Positions 44,987 to 56,435 of a DNA stretch of 64,000 nucleotides are shown here, piece after piece (the stretch's first letter is position 1; each line of letters opens with the position of its first letter). Source of the DNA: Chondrus crispus (Eukaryota > Rhodophyta > Florideophyceae > Gigartinales > Gigartinaceae). Both the position numbers and the translations under genes were made by a program. The stretch lies in contig NW_005178973.1 of NCBI RefSeq assembly GCF_000350225.1, forward strand, positions 1-64,000, written 5' to 3'. The notes below the pieces were generated by a model that was not told the origin of the DNA, ran no database searches, and saw only the letters and a list, made by a program, of their open reading frames with translations.

Positions 44987-45777
44987 ACTGTACCCTTCCT
45001 GAAAGGGGCAATTTGGAAATCGGGGGCAATTCGGTAATTTTTAGTCTTCCCTTTCCAGATTCTCCAAAACGCTCCGTCCACATGCAAACACAACTCGTAC
45101 AACTTAGAACGTCCTCCCTCGTTGCCCTGCGTTGCAGAAGTCCGCAAAAATCCAAGCTCCTGCTACACCACGGCGTCTCAACCCTCATCAACCTCTCTCC
45201 TGTAGCACCGACATCATGATTTTCAACTCCAGAATTGCGTGAGTCATGGGACTCTCCGTGCAAATGCAGAGTGCGATTGAAAAAACAAGACAAGAACGCG
45301 ACGCATTGACAAAAAAGCAAGGAGAGAAGGCCACCGCGCGCCTTCGTAGTGGTACAAAAAGGTCCGTCGTCGTGAGAGCAACACGGGTACCCCCGGCAAC
45401 AGTAGATCGCATTTATCACGCTCTGCAAGAGCATGATGAATCGAAAATCGACGCCCTCCTATCTCCCGAAGCCCATGGCAGAAGACGCCGCCCAGTTATT
45501 AGTGAACAAGAGTCTAGTTTGATTAAGAAAAGGATTTTGTATGCAGCTAAAATTACCAAATTGCCCCTTTTCTCATTTGAGCCCTTTCTGCACGTGTGTG
45601 AAAATGTCAAGTGGCTTCAAACAGGTTGTTTTCGCCCGCGTTCTTTCGTCGTCTATGGCACATGGACATCCCACTGGCTGTAGCAGACGCTTTTTGGTAG
45701 CCCAGAATAGTGCCATAAAACACTTGTTAGGCTCCGTCAAATAATTACCAAATTGCCCACTCGGGGAAGGGTACAGT
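44987..45777 (+). mobile_element. Short pogo-type derivative with inverted ends
   Basis: About 790 bases. The left end ACTGTACCCTTCCTGAAAGG pairs with the right end read on the minus strand, ACTGTACCCTTCCCCGAGTG; both continue into GGCAATTTGG. If the outer TA is the target duplication, the element proper starts CCCTTCC. An internal copy of the terminal motif (AATTACCAAATTGCCCC at about 45553) lies in the middle. It carries only the first part of a reading frame and is a deletion derivative rather than a full transposon. Confidence 0.65.
45246..45683 (+). pseudogene. Truncated DNA-binding N-terminus of a pogo-type transposase
   Basis: Starts at ATG 45246 within the short element. The first ~100 residues are basic and helical (QMQSAIEKTRQERDALTKKQ, RVPPATVDRIYHALQEHDES) and contain SEQESSLIKKRILYAAK, which resembles the stretch before a CENP-B-type helix-turn-helix. 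From about 45550 the frame runs into the internal copy of the element end, so the tail is artificial. No DDE domain remains. Confidence 0.5.
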
Positions 45778-46024
45778 GGAAGCCCCAGAAAGCGTACCAT
45801 ATGCTGGTAGCACCTCATTGGTGAGCTTAGCAAGACATCCATGCACCTCATTTATCGATTACTGTTCAGATCCAGGCTGTGGCCTCGAAACAGAACAGAT
45901 ACTGTACAGTGCGCGAAACTGCAATAAATACACCCATCGAGGCACACATGAACAACACGTCCCAACCCCCTTTTAAAGAATCGTGTGTTGTACAATACCA
46001 TGGCCAAGCAAGAGAAACGCATGT

Positions 46025-46695
46025 TGTAGTATAATGACCGGCGCCAGCGCGCGGAGGTCATCGGACGGTCGTATACGGTATACACGTGGGCGGCTGTGCC
46101 CACGTGTAGCGAGCGCGCGCACATGCCGAGCGGTCGTAATCTGGCATACGTGTACAGTAGTGCACGTGTCGTCCGAGCGGTAGTCTACGCGTGTTACGTG
46201 TGCGCGTTAGCACACGTGTCGTCCGTGCGGTAGTCTGTAAGCAACACGCGTGTACAGTAGTGCACACGTGTAGTAGCAGCGTCCGTGCGGTAGTAGCAAT
46301 TATGGCGCTAGTTTTTTAATTGTGTACAGTACCCGGCACGCACTAGGCGGCAGGTACTGTAGTACTATACTGGGACAGGTGTCCGAGGCGTCCCTCTGCG
46401 GGGGTAAGACCTGGCACCCGTCCCCACCAGTAAACGGGGGCAAGCTCGCCCCCGTCCCTTTCGCGCCTACGTACGTCCGTTTTCGGTTGTCTGTCGCGCG
46501 CGCTGGCTTCTAACCCGTTACCGGTCGCTCCCGTTCACGCACCACGGGGCGACTGCGCGTAACCGGCCAGTGAGCCACTCCCTTTTCGCGAGCTTGTCCG
46601 ATCGGTTCAATTAGCGCGTCGCGTCCGCGCCGCGTGCTCCCTCGCTAGAGCCTCCGCCTCTCACCCAACCCAGGGCGGAGAGGAGTTATCCCACA
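46025..46695 (+). repeat. Gypsy-2 5' LTR
   Basis: It contains an ACACGTGT/ACGCGTGT array (about 46080-46275), a hairpin TACACGTGGGC-loop-GCCCACGTGTA at 46081-46108, and a G/C hairpin at 46434-46455 (ACGGGGGC with a 6-base loop). The matching 3' copy has the same array with a few changes. Confidence 0.93.
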
Positions 46696-46823
46696 TTTGG
46701 TACTCTTGTGGAGGGGAAAACTCTCGAGGTTGAGCCGCATGCGTGGTCGCTCGATCGCGCGCAGAACCGTACGGACGGAAAAGGTTGAGAAATCACCGCG
46801 TCGATCGCGAAGCGTATTCGACG

Positions 46824-49025
46824 ATGAACCGACCGGATCAAGGGGGAGACTCCGCCTCCGGGCGTCTGAGCACCCGCAGTGGCAGTGGCGCACCGCGCCC
46901 CCGGGTGGAGAACCCGGAAGCCCTGCTGCGACCGCCACCGCGACCGGGCCGCACGCGAGCGTCCGCATCGGATGTTACGCCGGCCGTGTCGGCAGGCACT
47001 GAGAATCGCGTCCAATGGATGGTCGACGCGATTCAGCCGCGCATCCAGGCCTGGGTCGAGGAGTTACTTGCTACGGAACTCCCGTAGGTAGCGCGCGTAT
47101 GCCTCGACCGAACGGTGCCCGCGCTCGTGGATGCGCACGTACGCAGCGCGATACCACCGCTTTTGGACGAACTTCTACCCGCTCAAGTCCAATGCGAGGT
47201 GGTGACCGCGCTCACCACTGTGGATGAAGAATCCCCGTCCGGTACGGCTCTAAAGGGAGCGATCAGCTCCGCCGTGGCCAATCCTCTGGCCACGAACTTC
47301 GCCGGAGCAGGAGTCGACGCACGCGAGCAGCGCGACTCAACCGCTCCGGACCCTACGCTACCGCACGCTGAACCGATCGGCGCCGCACCCGGGATCGGTA
47401 CAATGGCCCCTCACCCGGAGGGTAAGACCATTTACCTCCCACCAATTTATGGTTCTACAGGAGGGCCCACAGAAAATGGCCCTCCCGTACTCGCCGATAC
47501 GGCTGGCCCCCGCGGGACAGAAAACCGCCTGGGGCGCTTCGAGACAGAAAAGCGACAGCCGTATCGGTCGAGCAGAAGAAGCGCACCCGGCGCTCAAGGC
47601 TACACCTCGGAGGGTACAGAAAACCCCTCCGAGGAAGAAGACAAAAGACGTCGCCACAGGGCGACGCGCAAGAACCACCACGGACGCTACGCGCGATACT
47701 GCGATGCCGGAGGGGTCGGTTACCCCTCCGATGATAACCGCGAAGGACGCTATACGCGATACCGCGATGCCGAAGGAGGTGGATACCCCTCCGATGACGA
47801 GGACACCGAGTCGGACGGATCGCGCAGAGGCGACCGCAGAGGCCGCAATGCGCGCGACCGACGTCGGTTCCAGCGAGAAGACTCCGATCCGGAGGGCTAC
47901 AGTAGCCCCGTCGGAGAAGGAGACCGCTATCGCAGGGGCAGAGACCGCCGGTCTGCCCCGAGGCGGGATCCGAAACGGTTGCCGGTGATCAGACCGCTGA
48001 ACGACCTGTTCACCAAGGCCGTCGACTACCGCACGTATAGGCTGGAAAATCGCAGCGCGCGCTACGACGCGAGTACCGTGCTGCGAGTTAACCGATATCG
48101 GAAGAAGTTGGACGTCCAGCTGAAAACCCACACATTCGGTGGTCAAGATCCAATCGCGGTGCTAGGATTTCTCGCGCGCTTCAAGATGGCCTGCGACCAC
48201 AATGGGGTCAGCGAAGGCGCGGCCGTATGGTGTTTCCAGTTCTATGTGACTGGGCAGGCTCACGCCTTGCTCCAGTCCAGGCTACACGGGAACACCATGG
48301 CGGTCGATGCGGAGCAGCGCGATATGCTCGAAAACTACGCGGAAGTTGTTAAGTTTTTATTGCGCACGTACGCGACTGACGAAGTTATTTCCGAAGCGGT
48401 CGGTGATGTCACCTCCTTCCGTCAGAGCTCTAATATGACGGAGGAGGTGTACAGTAACCAGTTGTGGGACAAGACGTTGCGCTGCGGAACCGTATTTTCG
48501 GACAGGCGCTTGAAGTCCCTTTTCGTTGAGAGACTTCTGCCAGCGACGTGCGCGCAGGTGCGTAACTATCTCGCGACGCATACGGGCGTGGACTACCAAG
48601 CAGTGGCACGCTACGCGCAAGCGATAGGCGAAACGCACCGCTCGGCTCGAAGACAGGCGAACTCGCTCTCGTCGCCTCAAGCACCGCCCGATGCGGTGAG
48701 AAGGTTCACGCGCAACGCGCGGACAAGGCCCGTGCTGTCGGTCGAGTCCCTGTCTGAACTCCCGACAGCGCGCGGAACCGAAACGGAGGAGATACTGGCG
48801 GTGACGGACCAGTCGGCGACGCCGAGCTCGCTTAGCTCGCCGCCGACTAGCTACCATCCGTCACCTGCCTTGTCCCCGGCGGGCGCACCGATGGCGCCCG
48901 CCCAACAAGGTGACGCGCGCGCATATCCGTACGGAAGGCCAGTACAGAACCAGCGGGTCCGGTTAATCAATCAAGGATTACCTGGACCCCCGCCGTGTCG
49001 GTTCTGTCTGGACCTGACCCACTGA
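46824..49025 (+). pseudogene. Gypsy-2 Gag
   Basis: Likely start at ATG 46824 (MNRPDQGGDSASGRLSTRSG). The middle is highly charged Arg/Glu-rich with tandem repeats (47.68-47.81 kb, each with YRDAEGGGYPSDDED-like sequence). The capsid-like part is 48.0-48.65 kb (FLARFKMACDHNGVSEGAAV, FQFYVTGQAHALLQSRL), followed by a Pro/Ser-rich end leading into a zinc-knuckle-like CRFC motif at the gag-pol boundary. Gag and pol are in different frames, so pol would need recoding, as is common in this family. Very few breaks. Confidence 0.8.
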
Positions 49026-49162
49026 CAGGAGCAATGTCCTGTGGTGGCGGATAGCGCGCTGCGTTCGAAGCTTTTGCAGGCCCGCGAGGCCAATTACCAA
49101 AAGCTTCGGATCCGTCAAGGTCTCCGCCCAGGCTCGCCGTTCGAGCGTCAACCGCCGACCGC

Positions 49163-52100
49163 GTGGCGAAATTCGCGTGCGCAGGCTCCCACGGGCATCA
49201 ACGTGGTCGAGCCGCGCGAGACCGTCCAATCGGGAGAACCCGCGTTACCGCTGACGGACGAGAGGCCCGAGGACCTTGGGTTGACGGGGGAAGCCGGGGA
49301 GGACGCGTAGAGGCGTCGAAGATCCTCCCCGGGCCAAGCCTCAATAAACAAAGCACCCCGTCGACCGCTTCGGTACGCACGCCATCGCAGAGCCGAACGG
49401 ACGAAGCGGCAATTTGCTTCTTCAAGAAGCAAAATTACAAGGTCACCGCAACGGTCGGACAACGACGCGCGATGATGCGTGCCATCACGCCGGTTCTAGA
49501 TTCGGGCGCCGGCCCGAATCTAATCCACCTACGCTGTGTGGCAGAACCGTGGCGCGCTGCTATCCAGTCCGCGCGGAGCCCGCCGCTCATCGACGCTTCG
49601 AATAGGTCGATGAAGGCCCTCGGCGAGCTCAAGCTGTACGTCCGGATTGGTGAGTTCGTCGCGCGCGTACCGTTCTTGGTCGTCACCAACCTTGCGGTGG
49701 ACTGTATCCTCGGAACCACGTTCCTGGATCGCCACGTGAAGGCTATCCTGCCACCGCAGAGGAAGGTGCTGTTCCATCATGCGCCGTCCGTAGCGCTGAC
49801 GGGAGTCACACCCTCGAGACACGACCGCAAGATGGCCTCGAGGGGACCGTCGCAGCAGCTCCCGCAGGAGGAAAATTCGTCCGACCGGAAGCGCGCGCAG
49901 TTCCCGACGAACGTACCGTCACGGAAAATTCGCGTGGTCAAGGGGGTGACGATACCCCCTATGACCCAAGCGATGGTACGCGTCGCAACACTGGTTGGGG
50001 GGCTTTGCTTCCTGCAAAACCACCCCAAAACGGCGCATAAGAATTTATGCCTGATGGCCCAGGGGGTCATGGACCTCCTCCCGGGCGAGCCGTTTACGGT
50101 GCTCGTTAGCAACTTCGGAAGCCGCGCGGCCCACGTCCCTAAGCATACCGTTGTTGGTCTCGCGTTGCCTTCCCCCACATACATCCTGACACTTGGCGTG
50201 CCGGTCCCCGGAGAGGCCGACGCTAAGGAAGGGGGAGGGAACAAAAATAATTCCTCGACCGCTACGGAGGAACAGGCGCGACGCGAACAACCAGTTACGG
50301 ACGATGGCAGAAGAAAATCCTCCACCGCTACGGAAGGATACGCGCGTCGCAAAAAATCCGCTACGGACGAAGGCAGGATTAATTCCTCACCCGCAGAGGA
50401 ATGTGCGCGACGAGAAGGACCCGTTACGGACGATGGCAGAATTAAATCCACCACCGCTACGGGAGGAGGCGCACGACGCGAAGAACCGGAAACGGACGAC
50501 TCCGACAGTGGCAATCCCGCTAGCGCGGATGAGCGGACCGATACGGACGCGGAGAAGACCCGCTCGTGGGAAGAAGACGTCCATATTGGTGCAGAAGACA
50601 GTACCGTCCGGTCGGAAATTATGGACATGCTTTCCGAGTTCAAGGACATGTGGTCCGGCCACTTGGGTAAGATCGATGCTACGAAGCATCGCATCGAGCT
50701 GAAGCCCGGTGCGAAGCCGATCTACCAAGCACCCTACCGAGCCGGACCCATCGCGCGCGAGAAGGAGAAGAAGGAAATCGACTGCATGCTGCGCGCGAGA
50801 GTCATCGAACCGACATCGGCCGAGTGGGCGAGCCCCGTGGTCTTCGTCCCTAAGAAGGACGGGACCATGCGGTTATGCGTGGACTATCGCAAGCTAAACG
50901 CCGTTACGGTTCGCGACTCCTACCCACTACCGCGCATAGACGAATGTATCGACTCGCTCGGCGATGCCACTGTCTTTACCACGCTAGACTGTAATAGCGG
51001 GTATTGGCAGGTGGAGATCGCCGAGGAGGACCGCGACAAAACTACTTTCGCGTCGCATTCGGGCCTCTACCGCTTCCTACGCATGCCGTTCGGTCTCAAA
51101 AACGCGCCCGCGACATTTCAACGAGCGGTCGACATCATCCTGTCCCGCGTGAAATGGGAGACCGCGCTGGTCTACCTCGATGACGTCATCGTCTACTCGC
51201 AAACCGTTACGGAGCATATGGCACACGTGCGCGAGGTACTACGGCTTCTACATACCGCGGGCGTGTCGCTAAAATTGGCAAAGTGCGCGTTTTTCGACAC
51301 CTCCGTAACCTATCTCGGGCACGTCATTCGTCCGGGACGGTTGGAGGTGGAGCGACGCAACGTCAATGCGATCGAGCGCGCGCGCGCGCCTACGAACCAA
51401 ACGGAACTGCGATCCTTTCTCGGGATGTGCAACGTGTACCGACGGTTTATGCAAGGATTGGCGAGGATCGACGCGCCGCTGAACAAGAAGACCGGCAAGA
51501 ATCAGCCCTACGAGTTCGAGATATTAACCGATACGGAATACGCGGCGTTTGAGGAATTGAAGCGGCGCCTCGTGGCGCCGCCAATCCTCGCGCTGCCCCG
51601 CTACGGACGGAAATATACGCTGGACACCGACGCGTGCGGACACCAAGTGGGTTGCGCCCTTCTACAGGAGCAACCCGATGGAGGTACTCGACCGATCGGA
51701 TATTGGAGCCGCGCGTTGACCGACGCGGAGCGCAATTATACGAGTACCGAAAAGGAATGCTTGGCCGTAGTGTGGAGCATCCTCACCCTACGGCCGTACC
51801 TATACGGAAGCGCGTTCAACCTCCGCACGGATCACGAGGCCCTACGCTGGGTCCTCAATTTAGCGGACAGTTCCGGTCGGCTCGCTCGCTGGCGCCTGCG
51901 CTTGGCGGAGTACGACTACGAGGTACAGTACCGCCCAGGCGTCAAGCACCAACTCGCGGACGGCGTATCGCGCTTACGTACCGATGGAGGAGACACCGAA
52001 CCGGTCGATGATGAGGTGCCGTGCTTCGCGGTCCAGTACGATGAGGGCAGCGAGGCCCCCCTGGACAATGTGCACTGGGACACGCCGCAAGACCGTCCGG

Positions 52101-53674
52101 ACGGTTGTCACGCGCTCGCGATAACTGCCGAGGAACGCGACGCTGCGTCCATCTCGGTTGAGGAATTTCTACGCGAACAAGCTGAGGACGCCTTCTGTCG
52201 CTTCGCCGCGGAAACCGTGGGGACGCCGAACTCGAAGTTTGACATCGACCGTTACGGATTTCTCGTGAGGACGTCCCCGCTGGACGGAACCCTACAGCGC
52301 GTGGTACCGACTCGGTTGCGCCCCCGGGTACTGTACCTGGCACACCATCCGAGGTTGGCGGGTCACCCAGGAGCGACGCGTATGTACTACACCCTTCGCA
52401 GGGAGTACTACTGGCCACACATGGCCAGCGACGCGTTTTCGACCGTACGGAATTGCACCTCGTGTGCTGCCACCCGCGGGACGCTTGTCAAGAACCAAAA
52501 GGATCTCAAGCTGTTCCCTGCGGCGGGCCCCTCGGAGATTGTCGCGATGGACCTCCTGGGGCCCCAGCCCAAGACCGCACACGGAAACCAACACGTGTTG
52601 GTAATTACCGACCGGTTCTCCAAGCTAACGCGCAGTATCCCGCTCCGGATCACAACCGCTTCGGTCGTCGCAAACGCGTTTTTAGACAACTGGGTCTACG
52701 TTTACGGAGCGCCGCGCTACGTACTAACCGACAATGGCCCCCAGTTCGCTGCGAAATTCTTCGACGCGGTATGCGCCCTCCTGGTGGTGCGGCATTATCT
52801 CACGACAGCCTACCACCCCCAGTCGAATGGGCAGACCGAACGGTTCAATCGCACGCTGGTGCAACGCCTCCGGCACTACGTGGAGGAGCACCAGCGCGAT
52901 TGGGACGACTACGTGCAGCCGTTGACCTTCGCGTACAATACGCAGGTCCACCGGTCGACGGAGACGACTCCGTTCGACCTGGTGTTAACGCGGCCACCGT
53001 CCGGTTTAATACTCCCCGGTACTGTGCCGCAGGACGCGGGGACCCATCGAGAGGACCCGCGGACCCCGGTGCAGTACAAGCGCGCCACGCTGCGCAAGCT
53101 TCGCGACGCTCTCGACCGCGCTCGGACGAAACTATCCGCATCGCAAAAGCGGTACAAGGACGATTTTGACAAGAAGGTCCGCTTCCGTCCGGTCGTTGTG
53201 GCGGGCGATTTTGTCTACGTTGATCGCCCGCCCCGCCCGTTGAAAAGCGTCGAGCGACGCACGCGTGCGCAAGGTACGACCGGAACGGACGAGCTCTCTG
53301 TCAAACTCCTACCAAGGACAGAGGGGTCGTTTCGCGTGCGCTCCGCTACGGACACCACGGTCCTCATCGAGCAGGACGGTGTGGAGAACCGCGTGAGCAT
53401 CGACCGCGTCACAAAAATGCCAGGCGGGCCGGGGGACACTGTCACCTCGGCCATTCCATCCGCATCGGACGCACAAGCCACAACGCCCGGCGCGGAATAC
53501 GTCGTTGACCGCATCGTCGGACACCGTATGACCCGCGGCAGCATCGAGTACAAGGTTCGCTGGTACGGGTACGCCGCTTCCGATGATACCTACGAGCCCT
53601 CCGAGGGGCTCCCGCAACCTTTCATCGACCGATATTGGCGTACGCGCCAAGGACGGACAAGCGCGCTCGCATAG
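49163..53674 (+). CDS. Gypsy-2 Pol polyprotein with chromodomain
   Basis: One open frame of 1503 codons. In order: protease (VLDSGAGPNLIHL, about residue 112), a spacer with four 66-base repeats (50.25-50.50 kb), reverse transcriptase (VDYRKLNAVTVRDSYPLPRI, TTLDCNSGYWQVEI, YLDDVIVYS near 670), RNase H (LDTDACGHQVGCALLQ near 820), integrase His/Cys finger (HHPRLAGHPGATRMYYTLRR, CTSC), integrase core (AMDLLGPQ, LTDNGPQF, NGQTERFNRTLVQRL) and a C-terminal chromodomain (VDRIVGHRMTRGSIEYKVRW, DDTYEPSEGL). All catalytic motifs look normal. The upstream edge overlaps the gag region in another frame. Confidence 0.93.
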   Translation: MAKFACAGSHGHQRGRAARDRPIGRTRVTADGREARGPWVDGGSRGGRVEASKILPGPSLNKQSTPSTASVRTPSQSRTDEAAICFFKKQNYKVTATVGQRRAMMRAITPVLDSGAGPNLIHLRCVAEPWRAAIQSARSPPLIDASNRSMKALGELKLYVRIGEFVARVPFLVVTNLAVDCILGTTFLDRHVKAILPPQRKVLFHHAPSVALTGVTPSRHDRKMASRGPSQQLPQEENSSDRKRAQFPTNVPSRKIRVVKGVTIPPMTQAMVRVATLVGGLCFLQNHPKTAHKNLCLMAQGVMDLLPGEPFTVLVSNFGSRAAHVPKHTVVGLALPSPTYILTLGVPVPGEADAKEGGGNKNNSSTATEEQARREQPVTDDGRRKSSTATEGYARRKKSATDEGRINSSPAEECARREGPVTDDGRIKSTTATGGGARREEPETDDSDSGNPASADERTDTDAEKTRSWEEDVHIGAEDSTVRSEIMDMLSEFKDMWSGHLGKIDATKHRIELKPGAKPIYQAPYRAGPIAREKEKKEIDCMLRARVIEPTSAEWASPVVFVPKKDGTMRLCVDYRKLNAVTVRDSYPLPRIDECIDSLGDATVFTTLDCNSGYWQVEIAEEDRDKTTFASHSGLYRFLRMPFGLKNAPATFQRAVDIILSRVKWETALVYLDDVIVYSQTVTEHMAHVREVLRLLHTAGVSLKLAKCAFFDTSVTYLGHVIRPGRLEVERRNVNAIERARAPTNQTELRSFLGMCNVYRRFMQGLARIDAPLNKKTGKNQPYEFEILTDTEYAAFEELKRRLVAPPILALPRYGRKYTLDTDACGHQVGCALLQEQPDGGTRPIGYWSRALTDAERNYTSTEKECLAVVWSILTLRPYLYGSAFNLRTDHEALRWVLNLADSSGRLARWRLRLAEYDYEVQYRPGVKHQLADGVSRLRTDGGDTEPVDDEVPCFAVQYDEGSEAPLDNVHWDTPQDRPDGCHALAITAEERDAASISVEEFLREQAEDAFCRFAAETVGTPNSKFDIDRYGFLVRTSPLDGTLQRVVPTRLRPRVLYLAHHPRLAGHPGATRMYYTLRREYYWPHMASDAFSTVRNCTSCAATRGTLVKNQKDLKLFPAAGPSEIVAMDLLGPQPKTAHGNQHVLVITDRFSKLTRSIPLRITTASVVANAFLDNWVYVYGAPRYVLTDNGPQFAAKFFDAVCALLVVRHYLTTAYHPQSNGQTERFNRTLVQRLRHYVEEHQRDWDDYVQPLTFAYNTQVHRSTETTPFDLVLTRPPSGLILPGTVPQDAGTHREDPRTPVQYKRATLRKLRDALDRARTKLSASQKRYKDDFDKKVRFRPVVVAGDFVYVDRPPRPLKSVERRTRAQGTTGTDELSVKLLPRTEGSFRVRSATDTTVLIEQDGVENRVSIDRVTKMPGGPGDTVTSAIPSASDAQATTPGAEYVVDRIVGHRMTRGSIEYKVRWYGYAASDDTYEPSEGLPQPFIDRYWRTRQGRTSALA

Positions 53675-53850
53675 CGCTTCTTCCAGCCTCGCATGGCCGA
53701 ACCGTCAGGACGACCTCGCTCTCGCGCGTCGTGCACTGCCGTCCGCACGCGCCAAAAGGAAAAGGCAAGGAACACCGCTAATCGGCTCTGTTTACTGTGG
53801 GCGCAGCCCCTAATGGGCTACGCGAAAGGGGGCGACCAACGGGTCGGGGC

Positions 53851-56116
53851 TCAAGAACGACGCGTGCGCTTAGCCGGCGGAGCCGCCGCGGCATCTTCGG
53901 GCGCGGGGCCCGAGGCCCCGACCGTAGCGGCAGGCATCGGCGGCGCGGCGAGACGTTGGCTGACGACCGCGAGGATGTCCTGCACGCCGCGGAGCTTCTC
54001 GTGATGCTCGACGCGCTCACGCTCCACCGCGGTGGAGGCCTCTCGGAGCGCCGCGACGGTCGTCTCCAGCTGCTTGGCTTGGTGCATCCACTCGCGCGCC
54101 TGCAGCAGCGCCTGCTCAACCGACGAAGGAACTGTTGCCCCCTCGAAGGAGCAAGCGTACTGCAGGGCAGTGAACGCGGCCTCCTCACGGAGGCGCTCCG
54201 GGGAAGACCGGCCGGACGGTTGCGGAGCGGGAGGAGGCGGCATCGGAACGGGACGATGATCGCCTTCGGTACCGGTCACCACGCTGATGTGTGGGGGGCT
54301 TGAGGTGGGGGCCGAAATTCCCACAACACCGGGGGGTTCTCTTAACCCCTTCGGTGAGTCGCTCTGGATCGAGGCCCCGCGAACGGATCCGCCGCGGGCC
54401 GGTACCGCGGTCTCGACGACGCTCCTCACCGCACCGGTTCCCGCATCGCGCGGCGGCGCCACATCGGCATCGGCAAGCAAGCCGCCCGTGTCACCCGCGT
54501 CGACCGTGTCGACTGCGCCGTCCACGTCGACCGCGACGGTCGCGTCCGCTGGACCGGGGGCCGCGCTGCCACCATCGGCACCGGTCTCTGCCTCGGCTCC
54601 GGCGGGCATCGGTAGGGTACACCGCTGGTTCCAGCTGAACCACGCGAAGTCCGGCCGGCCGCTCCAATCCATACCCTCGGTGAAGGCCAACAGCTGCGTC
54701 GCGTACGCCGCGTCAAACGCCGTACCCTCGAGGATCTCCGCGATACCGACCGAGCGGATTAAATCGATGAGCCCCGCCGAGAGGCGGAAGAGCAGCCCGC
54801 GCTCACCGAACGGTTCCTCGCGACGCGCGATCAGCCGCGGGTCGGGACACTTCGTGAAGAACGGCAGTCCCTCGCGAGCGGCGTGCAAGAAGCACAGGAA
54901 GGCCAAGACCGCCCATTCAGAAAGCATGATCGCGTGCACCAAGACGCGCGTTCGCTCCGTTTCCGCAGATTCTGATCGGCCGAGCGGCAACCAATGCCCC
55001 GCCACGTACGCCATGACGCTCGGCGTCGGTACGCACAGGTACTCCGGCGCCTCGAACGTCGACCAGTTCGGCGGGAGCGCGGGGTACAGGCCACGCTGCG
55101 CAGCGCTGGGCACCGAGAAAAACTCGGTGCTGTGCCACATGTGGAAGAAATCGTCCACCCGGCGCCAGCGCAGCCGACTCTCGCGCGCTGCGTCCTCACC
55201 CCACGGCGCTCGGTTCGCAACGCTGTACCAGCTGTCGAAAGGCCGCGGAAAGGCCACCAAGCGGACGTCGGGCGCGAGGCCCTCGTAGCGGCGATACCGA
55301 CCGAAGAGGTTCAGCAGCGAGATGGGGTACTTTTCCTCGCCCTCGCAGCGGACGTAGAGCAAGTCACTGCCCGCCGCGGCCGGCGTCCGACACGGAGCGT
55401 GACGCCACCGCGCCTTCCACGCGCCCGGCGCGGTTCTCTTGCGCCACGGCACCGCGTCCGGACGGAGTCTTGATCGCGCACACCATCGGAATGGCCGCGA
55501 ACCTCGCTGCGTCCAGCAAGTTCCGCTGAACGTACTCCTCGACCGTAAGCGGAGGCTTGCGGCCCGCAGCGCGTCGGCGAGCGCGCCGGCGGCGGTGGTC
55601 CATCGAGGACCCGGGCCACAGCGACCGTACGGAACCGACGCCGCTGCGCAGCCAGCCCGGGGTACTCGGGGCGGTGAATACCCGCCCCAGCGACGTTGTC
55701 GCTCCCCGTCCGGCCGGCGCAAGCGCTACGCTACTCGACGGCGCCGGCGCCGCGTACGGCGCCTCGGAAGCGGCCCTTGTGAGCGCCGTACCCGCATCGG
55801 GCAGCGGCGACATGGGAGGCGGCGGCAGCTCCACCGGGAGCCCCGGGTCCGCCTCGACCATTCTTGGAGCCACGCCCGCGAGGGGCAGCGGTGAGGACTG
55901 TGTTGCTTGGGCGCCCAGCGGTGGCGAAGCGACCGGTACGGGCGAATCAATTGGCGCTTGCGCGGGCCCCGCCACTCCAGTGGACGGTTGCAGGCCGTCG
56001 CGAAGGCATCGCCGCGGTTGGAAGGTGGGACCGACCGGCGTCGCTGCCGGAGCCCGAGGCGGGCTCAACGGCTGCCTGTACGCGCGCACAGCCGGAGTGT
56101 CGCGATGACCGTCCAT
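53851..56116 (-). CDS. Antisense accessory reading frame of Gypsy-2
   Basis: Minus-strand coding between pol and the 3' LTR. From ATG 56116 the N-terminus is proline-rich, then KPPLTVEEYVQRNLLDAARF. A long second frame (to 53851) holds a folded-looking middle (LLYVRCEGEEKYPISLLNLF, RRVDDFFHMWHSTEFFSVP, EAPEYLCVPTPSVMAYVAGH), a Pro/Ala/Asp-rich linker, a coiled coil (QALLQAREWMHQAKQLETTV) and a basic end (PPAKRTRRS) like a nuclear signal. The two frames overlap, so splicing or damage must link them; I cannot tell which. It has its own TATA box upstream. Function unknown; antisense frames in this position are known in some plant Gypsy lineages but not with this sequence, as far as I can recall. 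Confidence 0.65.
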
Positions 56117-56273
56117 CGGTTGGTTGAAGAGCCGCTGTAGGGGGATGTCGTCGTCGCTGTCGGAGGAGGTTTCTGAGTTCGCAGGGGAGTGTTGGGGAAG
56201 AATTGGGGGGTCAGTGTGGATCGCGTGGGGAGAATCGGAAGACGCGCTCTCCGAATCGGATGAACTCGCGGCA

Positions 56274-56280
56274 TTATATA
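56274..56280 (-). promoter_or_regulatory. TATA box for the antisense frame of Gypsy-2
   Basis: TATATAA on the minus strand lies 158 bases upstream of ATG 56116, inside the element and outside the LTR. A start about 30 bases on would give a leader of about 130 bases. Confidence 0.5.
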
Positions 56281-56435
56281 CCGCCAGCTCGCTGACGAGT
56301 CAGGGGGCATGATCGTCCACACGGAGGGGCTTCTGTTCCCGCATCGTGCGCGATAGAAGGAAACGTCCGGAACGGACCCGCGCGCTCGAGTAGAGGGTCG
56401 CTACGGGGACGTAGCGAAAGCTAAGGAGGGAGGTC

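Noticed and set aside
47358-48146. Long minus-strand openings opposite Gypsy-2 gag and pol
   Set aside because: They mirror the high GC content of the sense frame and show no motifs, unlike the antisense frame at 53.85-56.12 kb, which has no competing sense gene.
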